Positions 35,817 to 45,459 of a stretch of 64,000 bases of DNA are shown piece after piece. Numbering within the stretch: position 1 is the first letter of the stretch; the number at the start of each line of letters is the position of its first letter. A model generated the notes under the pieces. It was not told the DNA's origin and did not search any database. It saw only the letters and a program-made list of their open reading frames with translations. The position numbers and the translations under genes are program-made. Source of the stretch: Oscillospiraceae bacterium (lineage in GTDB: Bacteria > Bacillota > Clostridia > Oscillospirales > Ruminococcaceae); contig CABIYQ010000001.1 of NCBI GenBank assembly GCA_902362965.1, forward strand, positions 186,001 to 250,000. The letters are read 5' to 3'.

Positions 35817-36764
35817 ATGCCTATAAAAATACCGCATGAATTACCGGCATATAAAAAACTGCAAGATGAAAATATTTTTGTAATGTCCAAAAGCAGGGCG
35901 GAACATCAGGATATCAGGCCATTAAAAATTATTATTCTTAATATAATGCCAAAAAAAATAGAAACTGAAACCCAGATATTAAGACTTCTCAGTAATACTC
36001 CATTACAGGTTGATATTGAATTGCTTTATTTGGAATCTCATATTTCAAAAAATACACCTGTAAGTCATCTCAGTAATTTTTATACAACCTTTGAACAGAT
36101 AAAAAATAATAAATATGATGGTATGATTATTACCGGTGCACCTGTTGAGCAGCTTGAATTTGAGGAAGTAGATTATTGGAAAGAAATTACTGCAATAATG
36201 GAATGGTCAAAGAAAAATGTTTTTTCTACCATGCATATTTGCTGGGGAGCGCAGGCAGGTTTATATTATCATTTTGGTATTCCTAAATATTCTCTTTCTA
36301 AAAAAATATTTGGTATTTTTCCGCATAAAATTGAGTATCATAATGCTAAATTGTTAAATGGATTTGATGATGAATTTATGGTACCGCATTCACGTCACAC
36401 TGAAATCAGAAGGGAAGACATTGAAAAAATAGATAAACTTCAGATCCTTGCATCTTCTGAACTAGCCGGTATACATATTGTTGCCAATAAAAATGGAAGA
36501 CAGTATTTTATTATGGGACATGCAGAATATAGTCGTGAAACATTATCTGAAGAATATTTTCGGGATAAAAATAAAGGAATGGAAACTGTACTTCCATATA
36601 ATTATTTTCCTAATAACGATCCTGACAATATTCCGCTTTTAAATTGGAAATGTCATGCAAATTTAATGTTTTCTAATTGGTTAAATTATTGTATTTATCA
36701 ATCTACACCATATGATATTACAGAACTTGATTTATTAAATTGGGAATGGGAACCGGGACTTTAA
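35817..36764 (+). CDS. metA: Homoserine O-acyltransferase (MetA family)
   Basis: A 315-residue enzyme that acylates homoserine, the first committed step of methionine synthesis. The glutamine-amidotransferase-like fold shows the catalytic Cys in [16 protein letters not shown] (about Cys142), the His of [11 protein letters not shown] and the [10 protein letters not shown] segment. MetA proteins can use succinyl- or acetyl-CoA; in Firmicutes acetyl-CoA is common, decided by a Glu or Gly near the active site that I cannot place confidently. AAGGAGG lies just upstream. No SAM riboswitch or T-box is seen. Confidence 0.94.
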   Translation: MPIKIPHELPAYKKLQDENIFVMSKSRAEHQDIRPLKIIILNIMPKKIETETQILRLLSNTPLQVDIELLYLESHISKNTPVSHLSNFYTTFEQIKNNKYDGMIITGAPVEQLEFEEVDYWKEITAIMEWSKKNVFSTMHICWGAQAGLYYHFGIPKYSLSKKIFGIFPHKIEYHNAKLLNGFDDEFMVPHSRHTEIRREDIEKIDKLQILASSELAGIHIVANKNGRQYFIMGHAEYSRETLSEEYFRDKNKGMETVLPYNYFPNNDPDNIPLLNWKCHANLMFSNWLNYCIYQSTPYDITELDLLNWEWEPGL

Positions 36765-36776
36765 TTTTATTTAAAT

Positions 36777-36813
36777 AATTGTACTTTGGTATATTTCAAA
36801 GCACAATTAAATT
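36777..36813 (+). terminator. metA terminator
   Basis: AATTGTACTTTG (36777-36788) pairs with CAAAGCACAATT (36797-36808) with one A-C mismatch, followed by AAATTTTTG. Confidence 0.65.
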
Positions 36814-36828
36814 TTTGAAAATAGGGAG

Positions 36829-36865
36829 TAAAAAAAGCTGTTGATGTAATAATCATCAACAGCTT
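36829..36865 (-). terminator. Xylanase terminator
   Basis: Perfect 12-bp arms AAGCTGTTGATG (36835-36846) and CATCAACAGCTT (36854-36865). On the minus strand TTTTTTACT follows. Confidence 0.88.
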
Positions 36866-36882
36866 AAATGATTTATAAATGT

Positions 36883-38730
36883 TTAATTATTAGGTGTTTC
36901 TAAGTCAATAATTATACGTTTTAATAGGATACAATCAAATATATTAACCTTGTCGTCAGAATTCATATCAGCCAAAGAATACTGTGATTCATCAAAAGTA
37001 TATATTTTAAGAAGATATTTTTGCATCAGAACTATATCGGCAGTTGTCAGCAATTTATCCTTATCAATATCGCCTTTACTGTATTCTGTTATATCAGTTG
37101 ATGGTGTTTCAGTTGGCTTAGGGGTTAACCCTTCAATAATTGAATAATAGGCAGGCTTAGCAGTGAAATCTTCATTAAACAGAAGCGGACACTTTGCGGC
37201 ACGCCAGCTTTTGTCATCAGTTGTTCCCCAAAATACAACGGCAGAAATACTGTCTGAATATTCTTCGCATGCATCCATGATTTCATTGTATATTTGAGCT
37301 TGTTTTTCAAAACCTGATTCAGTTAAATCAGTAGTAGTTATGTCAAGTTCCGTAACCTGAATGTCAAGACCGGTATCTACAAATGCCTTTAAAGCCTTTT
37401 TATATGCTGAAGCAGAAGGGAAACCAACATCAAGGTGAGATTGCATACCTATACCGTCAATAAGTCCTTTTTCTTTTAGTTCATTTGCCATATTAACAAT
37501 AGCATTGGTTTTGTCAGGCATATATTCATTAAAATCGTTATAATAGAGCTTACATCCTTCCGGAGCATATTTTCTCGCATATTCAAAAGCAGGCTCAATG
37601 AACGAATTGTCACCGAAAACCTTTACCCAACCGGAATAATTAGGATTTTCAGATTGTCCGCCGCCTTTTCTTGGAGTACCATCGTCCAGCCAAGCTTCAT
37701 TTACAACGTCCCAGGCATAGAAGTCAACAGTCGGATATTCAGTTTCAAGAGCTTCAAAAACATTTTTGATGTAATTTTCCATACGCTGAAGCATGATCTC
37801 TTTTGAAACCCAGTCTCCGCTGTCCGTAAATCCTTCTTTAAAGAACCAATCAGGAGTCTGGCTATGCCATACAAGTACATGTCCTCTTACTGAAATATTA
37901 TTGTCACGGCAGAAATCTAAAATTTCTCTTGCACTTGCGATATTAACTACAGGATTTGTTTCACTTCCAGAAGCAATGGTAGCTGCCTGATCAAGAATTG
38001 ACTCTGGTTTGAGTTCATTTCCGGGAGTAAGGCTATTATAATGTTTTTTAATTAAATCCTGTGCTGTTTTAGAGGCAAGTTCTGTTGTTGTAACAGCGCC
38101 TCCGATTTTAAAATAAGAGGAATAAATATCTTTAAGGGATGGGATATCCTGTTGAATTTCGTAAACCGGAGCAGTTTTTATTTCAAAATCATCTATATAC
38201 ATATTTGCTGTATCATTACATTCAAAATATAAATATACATTTGTTACATTATTAGGTATAATGAACTTACCGTCATTCATTTCTACCCAATCACCCTGAG
38301 ACACTGCTGACAGAATATCTACATAGTGTCTTTGCCCGGATGAGTCGGTATAATCCAATTTTAAGTTAATATTGTTATACCATTGTGCTTTTGCTTTTGC
38401 ACTTACCATGTACTCAATTCCCGGTTCCAAAAGACCTTCAAGCGCCAACCATGGACCATGCCAGCCTTTTCCCCTGTTACTGCATTCCAGACAGCTTGTA
38501 CCGCTATATGAATCCGTATTTACAATTTGTAATGTTTCAACGCCTCCTCTGCCAGTAAAATCATTAATACCATCTTCAAAGCCAGTAGAATAAACGACAG
38601 TTGAAACAGTTTCTGCACCGTCAACAGAGAAAAAAGATGAAGACTCATTATTAATTAAAGAGTATGAAGCAGGAATTAAAGAACATAGCAAAGCTGTACT
38701 CATCAATCCGGCAAGAATTTTTTTACGCAT
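36883..38730 (-). CDS. Secreted GH10 endo-1,4-beta-xylanase with CBM22 and dockerin
   Basis: A 615-residue secreted enzyme cutting xylan. Parts in order: signal peptide (1-24, ending IPASYS), a CBM22-type xylan-binding module (about 45-190, YSTGFEDGINDFTGRGG and ending MYIDDFEI), GH10 catalytic domain (about 197-535) with acid/base Glu345 in WDVVNEAW and nucleophile Glu461 in VTELDITT, a Pro/Thr linker, and a dockerin (about 548-612) with two calcium-loop repeats (GDIDKDKLLTTADIV and ADMNSDDKVNIFDC). The dockerin would dock it to a scaffoldin, so a cellulosome is inferred. ATG 38730 has GGAGGG 7 nt upstream. It is monocistronic, with its own promoter and terminator. Confidence 0.96.
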   Translation of the reverse strand: MRKKILAGLMSTALLCSLIPASYSLINNESSSFFSVDGAETVSTVVYSTGFEDGINDFTGRGGVETLQIVNTDSYSGTSCLECSNRGKGWHGPWLALEGLLEPGIEYMVSAKAKAQWYNNINLKLDYTDSSGQRHYVDILSAVSQGDWVEMNDGKFIIPNNVTNVYLYFECNDTANMYIDDFEIKTAPVYEIQQDIPSLKDIYSSYFKIGGAVTTTELASKTAQDLIKKHYNSLTPGNELKPESILDQAATIASGSETNPVVNIASAREILDFCRDNNISVRGHVLVWHSQTPDWFFKEGFTDSGDWVSKEIMLQRMENYIKNVFEALETEYPTVDFYAWDVVNEAWLDDGTPRKGGGQSENPNYSGWVKVFGDNSFIEPAFEYARKYAPEGCKLYYNDFNEYMPDKTNAIVNMANELKEKGLIDGIGMQSHLDVGFPSASAYKKALKAFVDTGLDIQVTELDITTTDLTESGFEKQAQIYNEIMDACEEYSDSISAVVFWGTTDDKSWRAAKCPLLFNEDFTAKPAYYSIIEGLTPKPTETPSTDITEYSKGDIDKDKLLTTADIVLMQKYLLKIYTFDESQYSLADMNSDDKVNIFDCILLKRIIIDLETPNN

Positions 38731-38764
38731 TAATACACCCTCCATTTTTATATTTACTTACTAT

Positions 38765-38793
38765 ATTTTATCATAATAAGTTCAAGATGTCAA
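38765..38793 (-). promoter_or_regulatory. Xylanase promoter
   Basis: Minus strand TTGACA (38793-38788), 17-bp spacer, TAAAAT (38770-38765), 34 nt before the ATG. Confidence 0.8.
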
Positions 38794-38825
38794 TCAATTT
38801 GTACAAATTTTCAAAAGCAGTATTA

Positions 38826-41333
38826 TTAAATAAGATTTTTAATAAATTTCATATGGATCTTTTTAACCATATTAATATTTTTATATATTTTTACTGCAGT
38901 TCTTTTGCTTAGTTCTGAAATATTATTAGCTTCTGTATCTGTTATTGGTTCCATACTTAATTTAGCTTTAAGTGCAGTCTGAGTAGCATTTACAAATTCA
39001 TTTTCATAAAAAATCCACGGATTTTCCTTTTGAATTTTTTCGGCAAATTTAATATGTGTAATATTATTATTGTTTATATTAATATACTCAAGTAATTTAA
39101 TTATATAATCATATGCATATAAGACAGTTTTAGCATTATCCGAATCAGATAATTTTTTTTCTCTTTTATTACTGATAACTATATGCTTTACTAATATAAG
39201 TATAATAATAAATATTATCGTACATATAGCACTAATTATAAGTTTAACTGTCAAACTAATACTATTTGTTGACTGTTTTACGTGAGTATTTATATTTACT
39301 ATGCTGTTTGAATCGGATTCAGATAATTTTGATTCAGAAGAAGAAAAATTGGAATTTGTACTTGATGTATCAGTTTCTGACAATGAAGCAGAAACAGTAG
39401 TATTAATTGTTGAAGATAACTCAGTATTCTGAGATATGGACGTATGAACTTCCTCGGCATTATCATTAAAAGCGGCTGCTCCTGAAGGAGTAAACTCATA
39501 GGGAATCCAGCCTAAACCGTCAATATAAATTTCTGCCCATGCATGAGCACGATTATCTTTAATTTCTATTTTATAGGTTTTTTTATCAGTTAGATTTTTA
39601 TTATTAAAATCATCTTTTAATAGTACATATCCCTCTGAATATCTAGCAGGAATTCCGGCCATTCTGGCTAGAATAACACCTGAAGTTGCAAAATGTACAC
39701 AATATCCTTTGTGATTCTCAGTTAAGAAATAAGATACAAAATCTTCAGATTTAGGAGTTTTTCCGGGATTTAAAGTATATTCTGCATTTTCAGATAAGAT
39801 ATTTTTTATGGACTGTAATTTTTGATATATATCCTGGTTTAAAATATCTGAATTTTCAATAAATTGTTCATAAAGTTTATTCATTGATTTTGTATCGGGT
39901 ACATTACAATAATTTTCATATACAAAATCATTATATTGATCAAAAGAAGAATTTATTTCATAATCAATATCATCCAGCATATTAATAAAATTGTTTTCAT
40001 TTATTTGATCAGTACTTACCATAAATGAATATTCTTTCAAATTTTCCAATTTAACAGACGTATCATTAACGTAAGTAATATCGCCGGATGGAATAGAAAG
40101 ATATGGTATATAATTATATTTTTCATTAATATATTGTGATTTGATTTTAATTTCTGTAAGATTAACTTTATAACGAGAAATAATATAATTAGTTAACATA
40201 TCTTGTGGAAAAGATTTGTTATCATAAAAATTATCAAACATGTTGTTGTAAGCTTTATATATTGAATCAGAAAAATCGTTCCAGCTGTTGTTGTTATATT
40301 CTGTACCTGTATAACCTTTAAGATATATATTTTCATTAATTGCTTCATTTGTTTCTATGATCAGATCGGTAGATTCTGAAAAAGAAACGGAATTTAGTGC
40401 GCCGAGCTTATGATTATACATTTTAAGATTACCAATGCCTAATGATGCTGAAAAACGTTCCAGACTGGTTCCAAGATCTTCAAAAGAAAATTCACTGGCT
40501 GCTATTTTCATGTCTGAACGTATTTGATTTATTTTCTCAGGACGGGAATAACTAAAACATTGTGTTAAAATATACGTCATTATGAATACAATACAGCATA
40601 CGGCTATTATTAAAATACTTGATAAGCCTGCCGTACGGAATTTTATTTCAGGTTTAGCATAGAATAAATTTTTTTTCCGCAGAAATCCTGATGTTTTTTT
40701 TCCTGAATACTGATTGTATCCTGAGTATTGTATTGACAACAGACATGTCCAATAAATAATTATTGTCAATACCGGTAGCATATCAGGATTTTTTCCGAAG
40801 TATAATCCGCATTCAATAAAAGGAAATGTGCATAAAAATCCCAGAAAAAAATTCGGATGTATTAATGTTGCATAACAAATAATAAATGCTAAAATAAATA
40901 TAGAGAAAGCTAAAAAAAGTTCAGCGTCCTCTATATTAACGATTTCCATACGGAAATAACTGCTTTTTTCAGGATATATAGATAAATATGTCTGATTAAA
41001 AATAATTTTAAATCCGTCTATGAAATTTGTCCATTTTTTATACAAGATAACTATATAAATTATCAATATTGGCAATAAAGAAAAATGAAATATTCGTGGA
41101 AGTATAAATATAATAGATAAAATTACAAAAAATAAAATTGTACAAAAATTTATTAACGTTGAATTGATAGTTATATCAAACATGGTAATGTAAGAAAAAA
41201 CAGTACCCCATATTCCTAAAAAGGATATAATTAAAAGCGGAATTATGTTTAAAAATTTTCTGTTTTTAGGTACTGACAGATTCATACTGTCAATAATTCT
41301 TATACCATTATATGAATTCGTATTAAGTTTCAT
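38826..41333 (-). CDS. Transglutaminase-like membrane protein (TgpA type)
   Basis: An 835-residue membrane protein. Six or so N-terminal membrane segments (within about 25-260) precede an extracytoplasmic region with a transglutaminase-like core: Cys in GYCVHFATSGVILARMAGIP (about 543), His in RAHAWAEIYIDGLGW (about 594) and the EFTPSG end. A Ser/Thr-rich stretch, one more membrane segment (about 690-712) and a DUF4129-like cytoplasmic tail follow. Such proteins pair with MoxR and DUF58 genes, as here. The function is unknown; peptide or protein crosslinking or cleavage at the cell surface is assumed from the fold. Confidence 0.9.
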   Translation of the reverse strand: MKLNTNSYNGIRIIDSMNLSVPKNRKFLNIIPLLIISFLGIWGTVFSYITMFDITINSTLINFCTILFFVILSIIFILPRIFHFSLLPILIIYIVILYKKWTNFIDGFKIIFNQTYLSIYPEKSSYFRMEIVNIEDAELFLAFSIFILAFIICYATLIHPNFFLGFLCTFPFIECGLYFGKNPDMLPVLTIIIYWTCLLSIQYSGYNQYSGKKTSGFLRKKNLFYAKPEIKFRTAGLSSILIIAVCCIVFIMTYILTQCFSYSRPEKINQIRSDMKIAASEFSFEDLGTSLERFSASLGIGNLKMYNHKLGALNSVSFSESTDLIIETNEAINENIYLKGYTGTEYNNNSWNDFSDSIYKAYNNMFDNFYDNKSFPQDMLTNYIISRYKVNLTEIKIKSQYINEKYNYIPYLSIPSGDITYVNDTSVKLENLKEYSFMVSTDQINENNFINMLDDIDYEINSSFDQYNDFVYENYCNVPDTKSMNKLYEQFIENSDILNQDIYQKLQSIKNILSENAEYTLNPGKTPKSEDFVSYFLTENHKGYCVHFATSGVILARMAGIPARYSEGYVLLKDDFNNKNLTDKKTYKIEIKDNRAHAWAEIYIDGLGWIPYEFTPSGAAAFNDNAEEVHTSISQNTELSSTINTTVSASLSETDTSSTNSNFSSSESKLSESDSNSIVNINTHVKQSTNSISLTVKLIISAICTIIFIIILILVKHIVISNKREKKLSDSDNAKTVLYAYDYIIKLLEYININNNNITHIKFAEKIQKENPWIFYENEFVNATQTALKAKLSMEPITDTEANNISELSKRTAVKIYKNINMVKKIHMKFIKNLI

Positions 41334-41348
41334 AAAATTTATCCTTGA

Positions 41349-42512
41349 TTACTTTAAAATTTTTTCAATATTTTCATGAAATTTTCCGGAAGGGATTTCG
41401 GCTATATTCAGATTATTAAAGTACTTAAATTGACTTTTGGAAAACGAATCATTAACAAATATAAAGTTTTTTACAGAATTATCATCAAATAAGTTTTGAT
41501 AATTAAAACTTACATTATTATTTGTAATAAAAAATACTTCAGATTTGTTTAAACAAATTTCTTCAATTTTATTTGTTAATGAGTAAAAATCATCATCTAA
41601 AAGATTATCCATAAGCATAATAAACGTTGAAATAAGAGAATCAAAATTTATTATATCTATAAATTCTATTTCTTTAATTTTTTTATTATAACAGCATATT
41701 TCAAAAGGCATACTATTGTGGAGTAAGTTCAGAGAAACAGCATAGAAAATTTCAATGGCAGTGTCTATGGAACATATGGATCCTTTTAATATTAAATCAG
41801 GTATGACAACAATTGCAGAATCTGTAGGCTGACTGAAATGTTTTGTAATAAATTTGTCGTGTATTAAACTCAGCTTCCAGTGAATACGGTTAAAATTATC
41901 ACCGGAAATATATTCTTTCAGTTCAAAAATTTCAGAAGGATCATCACCGCTTTTACTGTTAGAATATGTTTCACTGTCATCATTTTCAATTGATTTTGAA
42001 TAATAATCGAAATAATCAAGATTTATATCGGGCATAATATAAACGCTGGATGTTTTATTTGAATTTATCTTGCATGAGAATAATTTTATATAGTCGTATA
42101 TTTTAATTGATTTTACTTTTACGTTTAATATTCCGCAATAATCTGATGAAAGATAAAAATATAGTTTTTCTTCAGTTAATGGGTGTATCGGGACCGATAT
42201 TTCCATACAATTTTCAATACCCGAAAGTTTATTTTTATATACTATCTGTATACGGCTATTTGAAAAAGGGAAAATAGTATTATTTTTAATTGTAAGTATA
42301 AATTTGCATTTTTCATTTTTAGTTGATGTAAGGGAAGCAGAATTAATTTCCAATTTTATATTAAATTTAGCAATAACAATAATTATTCCAAATAAAATAG
42401 GAATTGAAAGAATGAAAACCATAAGATATAGTGAAAAATCACCTATAAACAGCATATAAAATAATATTGAAATTATAATTAAAATAAAATAAATAATTTT
42501 TGTTATAATCAT
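41349..42512 (-). CDS. DUF58 domain protein
   Basis: A 387-residue protein with two N-terminal membrane segments (about 3-45), a beta-rich middle and the DUF58 core with SGDDPSEIFELKEYISGDNF, then NRIHWKLSLIHDKFITKHF (about 190-230), a region related to von Willebrand A folds. DUF58 proteins are partners of MoxR ATPases; a chaperone or assembly role is proposed. The frame extends to 42551 inside moxR without a ribosome site. ATG 42512 has AAGG 9 nt upstream and starts just after the moxR stop, so it is preferred. Confidence 0.88.
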   Translation of the reverse strand: MIITKIIYFILIIISILFYMLFIGDFSLYLMVFILSIPILFGIIIVIAKFNIKLEINSASLTSTKNEKCKFILTIKNNTIFPFSNSRIQIVYKNKLSGIENCMEISVPIHPLTEEKLYFYLSSDYCGILNVKVKSIKIYDYIKLFSCKINSNKTSSVYIMPDINLDYFDYYSKSIENDDSETYSNSKSGDDPSEIFELKEYISGDNFNRIHWKLSLIHDKFITKHFSQPTDSAIVVIPDLILKGSICSIDTAIEIFYAVSLNLLHNSMPFEICCYNKKIKEIEFIDIINFDSLISTFIMLMDNLLDDDFYSLTNKIEEICLNKSEVFFITNNNVSFNYQNLFDDNSVKNFIFVNDSFSKSQFKYFNNLNIAEIPSGKFHENIEKILK

Positions 42513-42516
42513 ATAA

Positions 42517-43482
42517 TTAAACCTTATAATTGATTTTAGGAATCGGAACATTTCTTAAAATTTCATTTAATATATCGTTAACTGACAAACCGTTTAATTT
42601 TGCTTTATGTTCCAGTATGATACGGTGTCCGACAACATCTTTGAAAATATATAAAATATCATCCGGTATAACATAACTTCTTCCTGACATCAAAGCACAG
42701 GCTTTTGCCATTGAAGTTAAGCTGATTGTACCTCTTGGACTAAGACCTAATTTTACCATGGGATGTTTTCTTGTTGCGTCTGCCAGTAAAACAATATATG
42801 AATAAATACTGTTATCTACATATATTTTATTTGCAATTTTCTGACATAGAATAATATCGTTGCCGTTAGCGACTGTAGAAATACTTTTTAATGCATCTGT
42901 ATTTTTGCTTTTTAATATATTGATCTCATCTTTTATTTCGGGATATCCCATGCTTAATTTTACTGTAAACCTGTCAAGCTGAGATTCCGGGAGCATTTGA
43001 GTTCCTATTGAGCCTATTGGATTTTGAGTTGCTATTACAATATACGGTTTAGGGAGTTCAAAGCTGTTTCCTTCAATTGTGATTCGGCGTTCTTCCATGA
43101 CTTCGAGTAAAGCGGATTGTGTTTTGCTTGACGTTCTGTTAATTTCATCAGCCAAAAATAAATTACATACGGCTGCTCCCGTTTTATATTCAAATTTTTT
43201 ATTTTCCGGATTATAAACAGAAAAACCCACTATATCCGTAGGCAATACGTCAGGTGTAAATTGCATTCGCTTGTATTCCAGTGAAAGTGCTTTGGAAAAA
43301 GCCAGCGCCATTGTGGTCTTACCAACGCCTGGCATATCTTCAATAAGAATATGACCGTTTGATATTATAGTCATTAACACTTTGACTATAATGTCACTTT
43401 TACCAATAACTGCTTTATTTATTTCGCCTATAATTTCATTTATTTTTTTTGAAACGGCAGATAAATTACTATTAACATTCAT
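42517..43482 (-). CDS. MoxR family AAA+ ATPase
   Basis: A 321-residue AAA+ ATPase with Walker A DMPGVGKTTMA (about 47-57), MQFTPDVLPTDIVGF, Walker B LFLADEINR (about 108-116), sensor ATQNPIGSIGTQMLPESQLD and the arginine region DRF. MoxR proteins act as chaperones that mature or activate partner complexes, usually involving DUF58/VWA proteins. It heads the operon moxR-DUF58-transglutaminase behind its own promoter. Confidence 0.94.
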   Translation of the reverse strand: MNVNSNLSAVSKKINEIIGEINKAVIGKSDIIVKVLMTIISNGHILIEDMPGVGKTTMALAFSKALSLEYKRMQFTPDVLPTDIVGFSVYNPENKKFEYKTGAAVCNLFLADEINRTSSKTQSALLEVMEERRITIEGNSFELPKPYIVIATQNPIGSIGTQMLPESQLDRFTVKLSMGYPEIKDEINILKSKNTDALKSISTVANGNDIILCQKIANKIYVDNSIYSYIVLLADATRKHPMVKLGLSPRGTISLTSMAKACALMSGRSYVIPDDILYIFKDVVGHRIILEHKAKLNGLSVNDILNEILRNVPIPKINYKV

Positions 43483-43513
43483 TTTTGTATTTCCTTTCCT
43501 TATAACATTAAAT

Positions 43514-43542
43514 ATTATATCATTTTTTTATGATAATTACAA
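43514..43542 (-). promoter_or_regulatory. moxR operon promoter
   Basis: Minus strand TTGTAA (43542-43537), 17-bp spacer, TATAAT (43519-43514), about 30 nt before the moxR start. Confidence 0.7.
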
Positions 43543-43640
43543 ATGTTTTTTTATGAATAAAAAAATATACAGAATAATGTGAAAAATTAAATAGTATTTT
43601 AAATATTTTTTATAATTTGTGATGAAAATTTTAATCCTTA

Positions 43641-43669
43641 TTGACAAAATGAATAAAAATGGATATACT
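43641..43669 (+). promoter_or_regulatory. ppa-prs promoter
   Basis: TTGACA (43641-43646), 17-bp spacer, TATACT (43664-43669), about 60 nt before the GTG start of ppa. Confidence 0.8.
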
Positions 43670-43728
43670 AATTAATGAAAAAATATGTACGGATTTGTTA
43701 AAAAATAAATATTTGAAAGGCGGTTAAT

Positions 43729-44259
43729 GTGAATATCTGGCATAATATAAGTCCAAAAAGAATCAGTGCGGAGGATTTCGTTGCCGTAATCGAAATACCT
43801 AAAGGCAGTAAAATAAAATATGAACTGGATAAGGAAACAGGCTTGATAAAGCTTGACAGAATTTTATATACTTCTACCCATTATCCGGCAAATTACGGTT
43901 TGATACCAAGAACATATGCAGATGACGGTGATCCTCTCGATGTACTTCTGCTTTGTTCTGAAACGTTGTATCCGATGACTCTAGTCAGATGCTATCCAAT
44001 AGGAGTTATAAGAATGATTGACAGCGGACGCCATGATGATAAAATAATTGCAATACCTTTTGACGATCCTACTTATAATACCTACAAGGATATTGACGAA
44101 CTTCCTAAACATATATTTGATGAAATGATTCATTTTTTCAAGGTATATAAAGAATTGGAAAATAAGACTACGGCTGTAGACGAAATTGAAAATGCTGAAA
44201 GTGCGAAATCTATAATCGCCGATGATATTGAGCATTATATTAATAAATTCTGTAAATAA
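43729..44259 (+). CDS. ppa: Inorganic pyrophosphatase (family I)
   Basis: A 176-residue soluble pyrophosphatase that hydrolyses PPi and so drives biosynthetic reactions. Metal and substrate motifs are present: [37 protein letters not shown] (the family signature with its three Asp residues) and YKDIDELP with KVYKELENK near the C-terminus. It starts with GTG at 43729 behind AAAGGCGG. It is 22 nt upstream of prs and shares its promoter; both act in phosphate-linked metabolism of nucleotides. Confidence 0.95.
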   Translation: MNIWHNISPKRISAEDFVAVIEIPKGSKIKYELDKETGLIKLDRILYTSTHYPANYGLIPRTYADDGDPLDVLLLCSETLYPMTLVRCYPIGVIRMIDSGRHDDKIIAIPFDDPTYNTYKDIDELPKHIFDEMIHFFKVYKELENKTTAVDEIENAESAKSIIADDIEHYINKFCK

Positions 44260-44281
44260 TAACAGAAAGGAAAAATTGGAA

Positions 44282-45421
44282 ATGACTGTAAAAGCAAGTG
44301 AAGTTTTATTTAATTCAGAAGCAAGCGTAGCACCTTTAGGCATTATTGCCCTTGAGGGTGCGGCAGAGCTAGGCGGCAAGATTGACGGTTATCTTGTTGA
44401 ATGGGCAAGAAAAGGCGGGTATAACGTTGATACGCTGCTAATTAAAAATCAGTGCCCCAGATTTGCGTCGGGGGACGGTAAGGGAATTATAGAATCAACC
44501 GTTAGAGGAAAGGATATTTTTATTGTAGTTGATGTAGGAAATTACAGCTGTACATATAAAATGTTTGGTAAAGAAAATTCTATGTCTCCGGATGATCATT
44601 ATCAGGATCTTAAGAGAATAATACAGGCAATTTCCGGTAAAGCTCATAGGATCAATGTCATTATGCCTATTCTTTACGGCGGACGTCAGCACAGAAGAAG
44701 CTACCGTGAATCTCTTGACTGTGCATGTGCATTACAGGAACTTCAGTCAATGGGTGTGGCAAATATTGTAACTTTTGATGCTCATGACCCGAGAGTGCAT
44801 AATGCGATTCCTCTTATGGGATTTGACAATGTTATTCCTTCATATCAGGTACTGAAAGCATTGTTTAAAAATGTAGATAATCTTGTAATCAATAAAGACG
44901 AGTTTATGGTAGTAAGTCCTGATGAAGGCGCACTGAACAGGAATATGTATTATGCTTCTGTTCTGGGTGTTGATATGGGAATGTTTTATAAAAGGCGCGA
45001 TTATTCCAGAATTATTGACGGACGTAACCCTATTGTGGCTCATGAATATCTTGGAAATTCTGTTGAGGGCAAAGACGTATTCGTCGCTGACGATATTATT
45101 TCGTCAGGAGAATCAGTTTTGGATATAGCTTATGCACTGAAAAATAAAAATGCAAGAAGATTTTTTGCTTACTGTACTTATGCATTGTTTACAAACGGTC
45201 TTGAAAAATTTGATAAAGCTTATGAGGAAGGATATATTTCAGGCGTATTCGGAACAAATCTGACATATCGTTCTCCTGAGCTTCTTCAGAGACCGTGGTT
45301 TCATGAGGTTGACGTTTCAAAATATATTTCATATTTTATTGCGTCAATTAATCATGACGTATCAATAGGCACTGTTATTGATCCTCATGAAAAAATTAAA
45401 GCTCTTCTTTCAAAGCAATAA
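44282..45421 (+). CDS. prs: Ribose-phosphate pyrophosphokinase (long, divergent form)
   Basis: A 379-residue member of the PRPP synthetase family, longer than the usual 310-320. The PRPP-binding loop FVADDIISSGES (about 269-280), FDAHDPRVHNAIPLMGF and the catalytic KRRDYS (about 240) are visible; the flexible loop ILYGGRQHRRSYRES differs from the classic YARQDRK. It would make PRPP from ribose 5-phosphate and ATP for nucleotide, His and Trp synthesis. The start is ATG 44282 with AAAGGA upstream; the frame extends into ppa without a site. Confidence 0.88.
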   Translation: MTVKASEVLFNSEASVAPLGIIALEGAAELGGKIDGYLVEWARKGGYNVDTLLIKNQCPRFASGDGKGIIESTVRGKDIFIVVDVGNYSCTYKMFGKENSMSPDDHYQDLKRIIQAISGKAHRINVIMPILYGGRQHRRSYRESLDCACALQELQSMGVANIVTFDAHDPRVHNAIPLMGFDNVIPSYQVLKALFKNVDNLVINKDEFMVVSPDEGALNRNMYYASVLGVDMGMFYKRRDYSRIIDGRNPIVAHEYLGNSVEGKDVFVADDIISSGESVLDIAYALKNKNARRFFAYCTYALFTNGLEKFDKAYEEGYISGVFGTNLTYRSPELLQRPWFHEVDVSKYISYFIASINHDVSIGTVIDPHEKIKALLSKQ

Positions 45422-45427
45422 TACTTA

Positions 45428-45458
45428 CAGCCCTTTTATATAAAAGGGCTGATATTTT
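45428..45458. terminator. Bidirectional terminator between prs and the pseudouridine synthase gene
   Basis: CAGCCCTTTTATATAAAAGGGCTG (24 bases) is a perfect palindrome, followed by ATATTTTGT. It lies between convergent genes and can serve both. Confidence 0.75.
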
Positions 45459-45459
45459 G

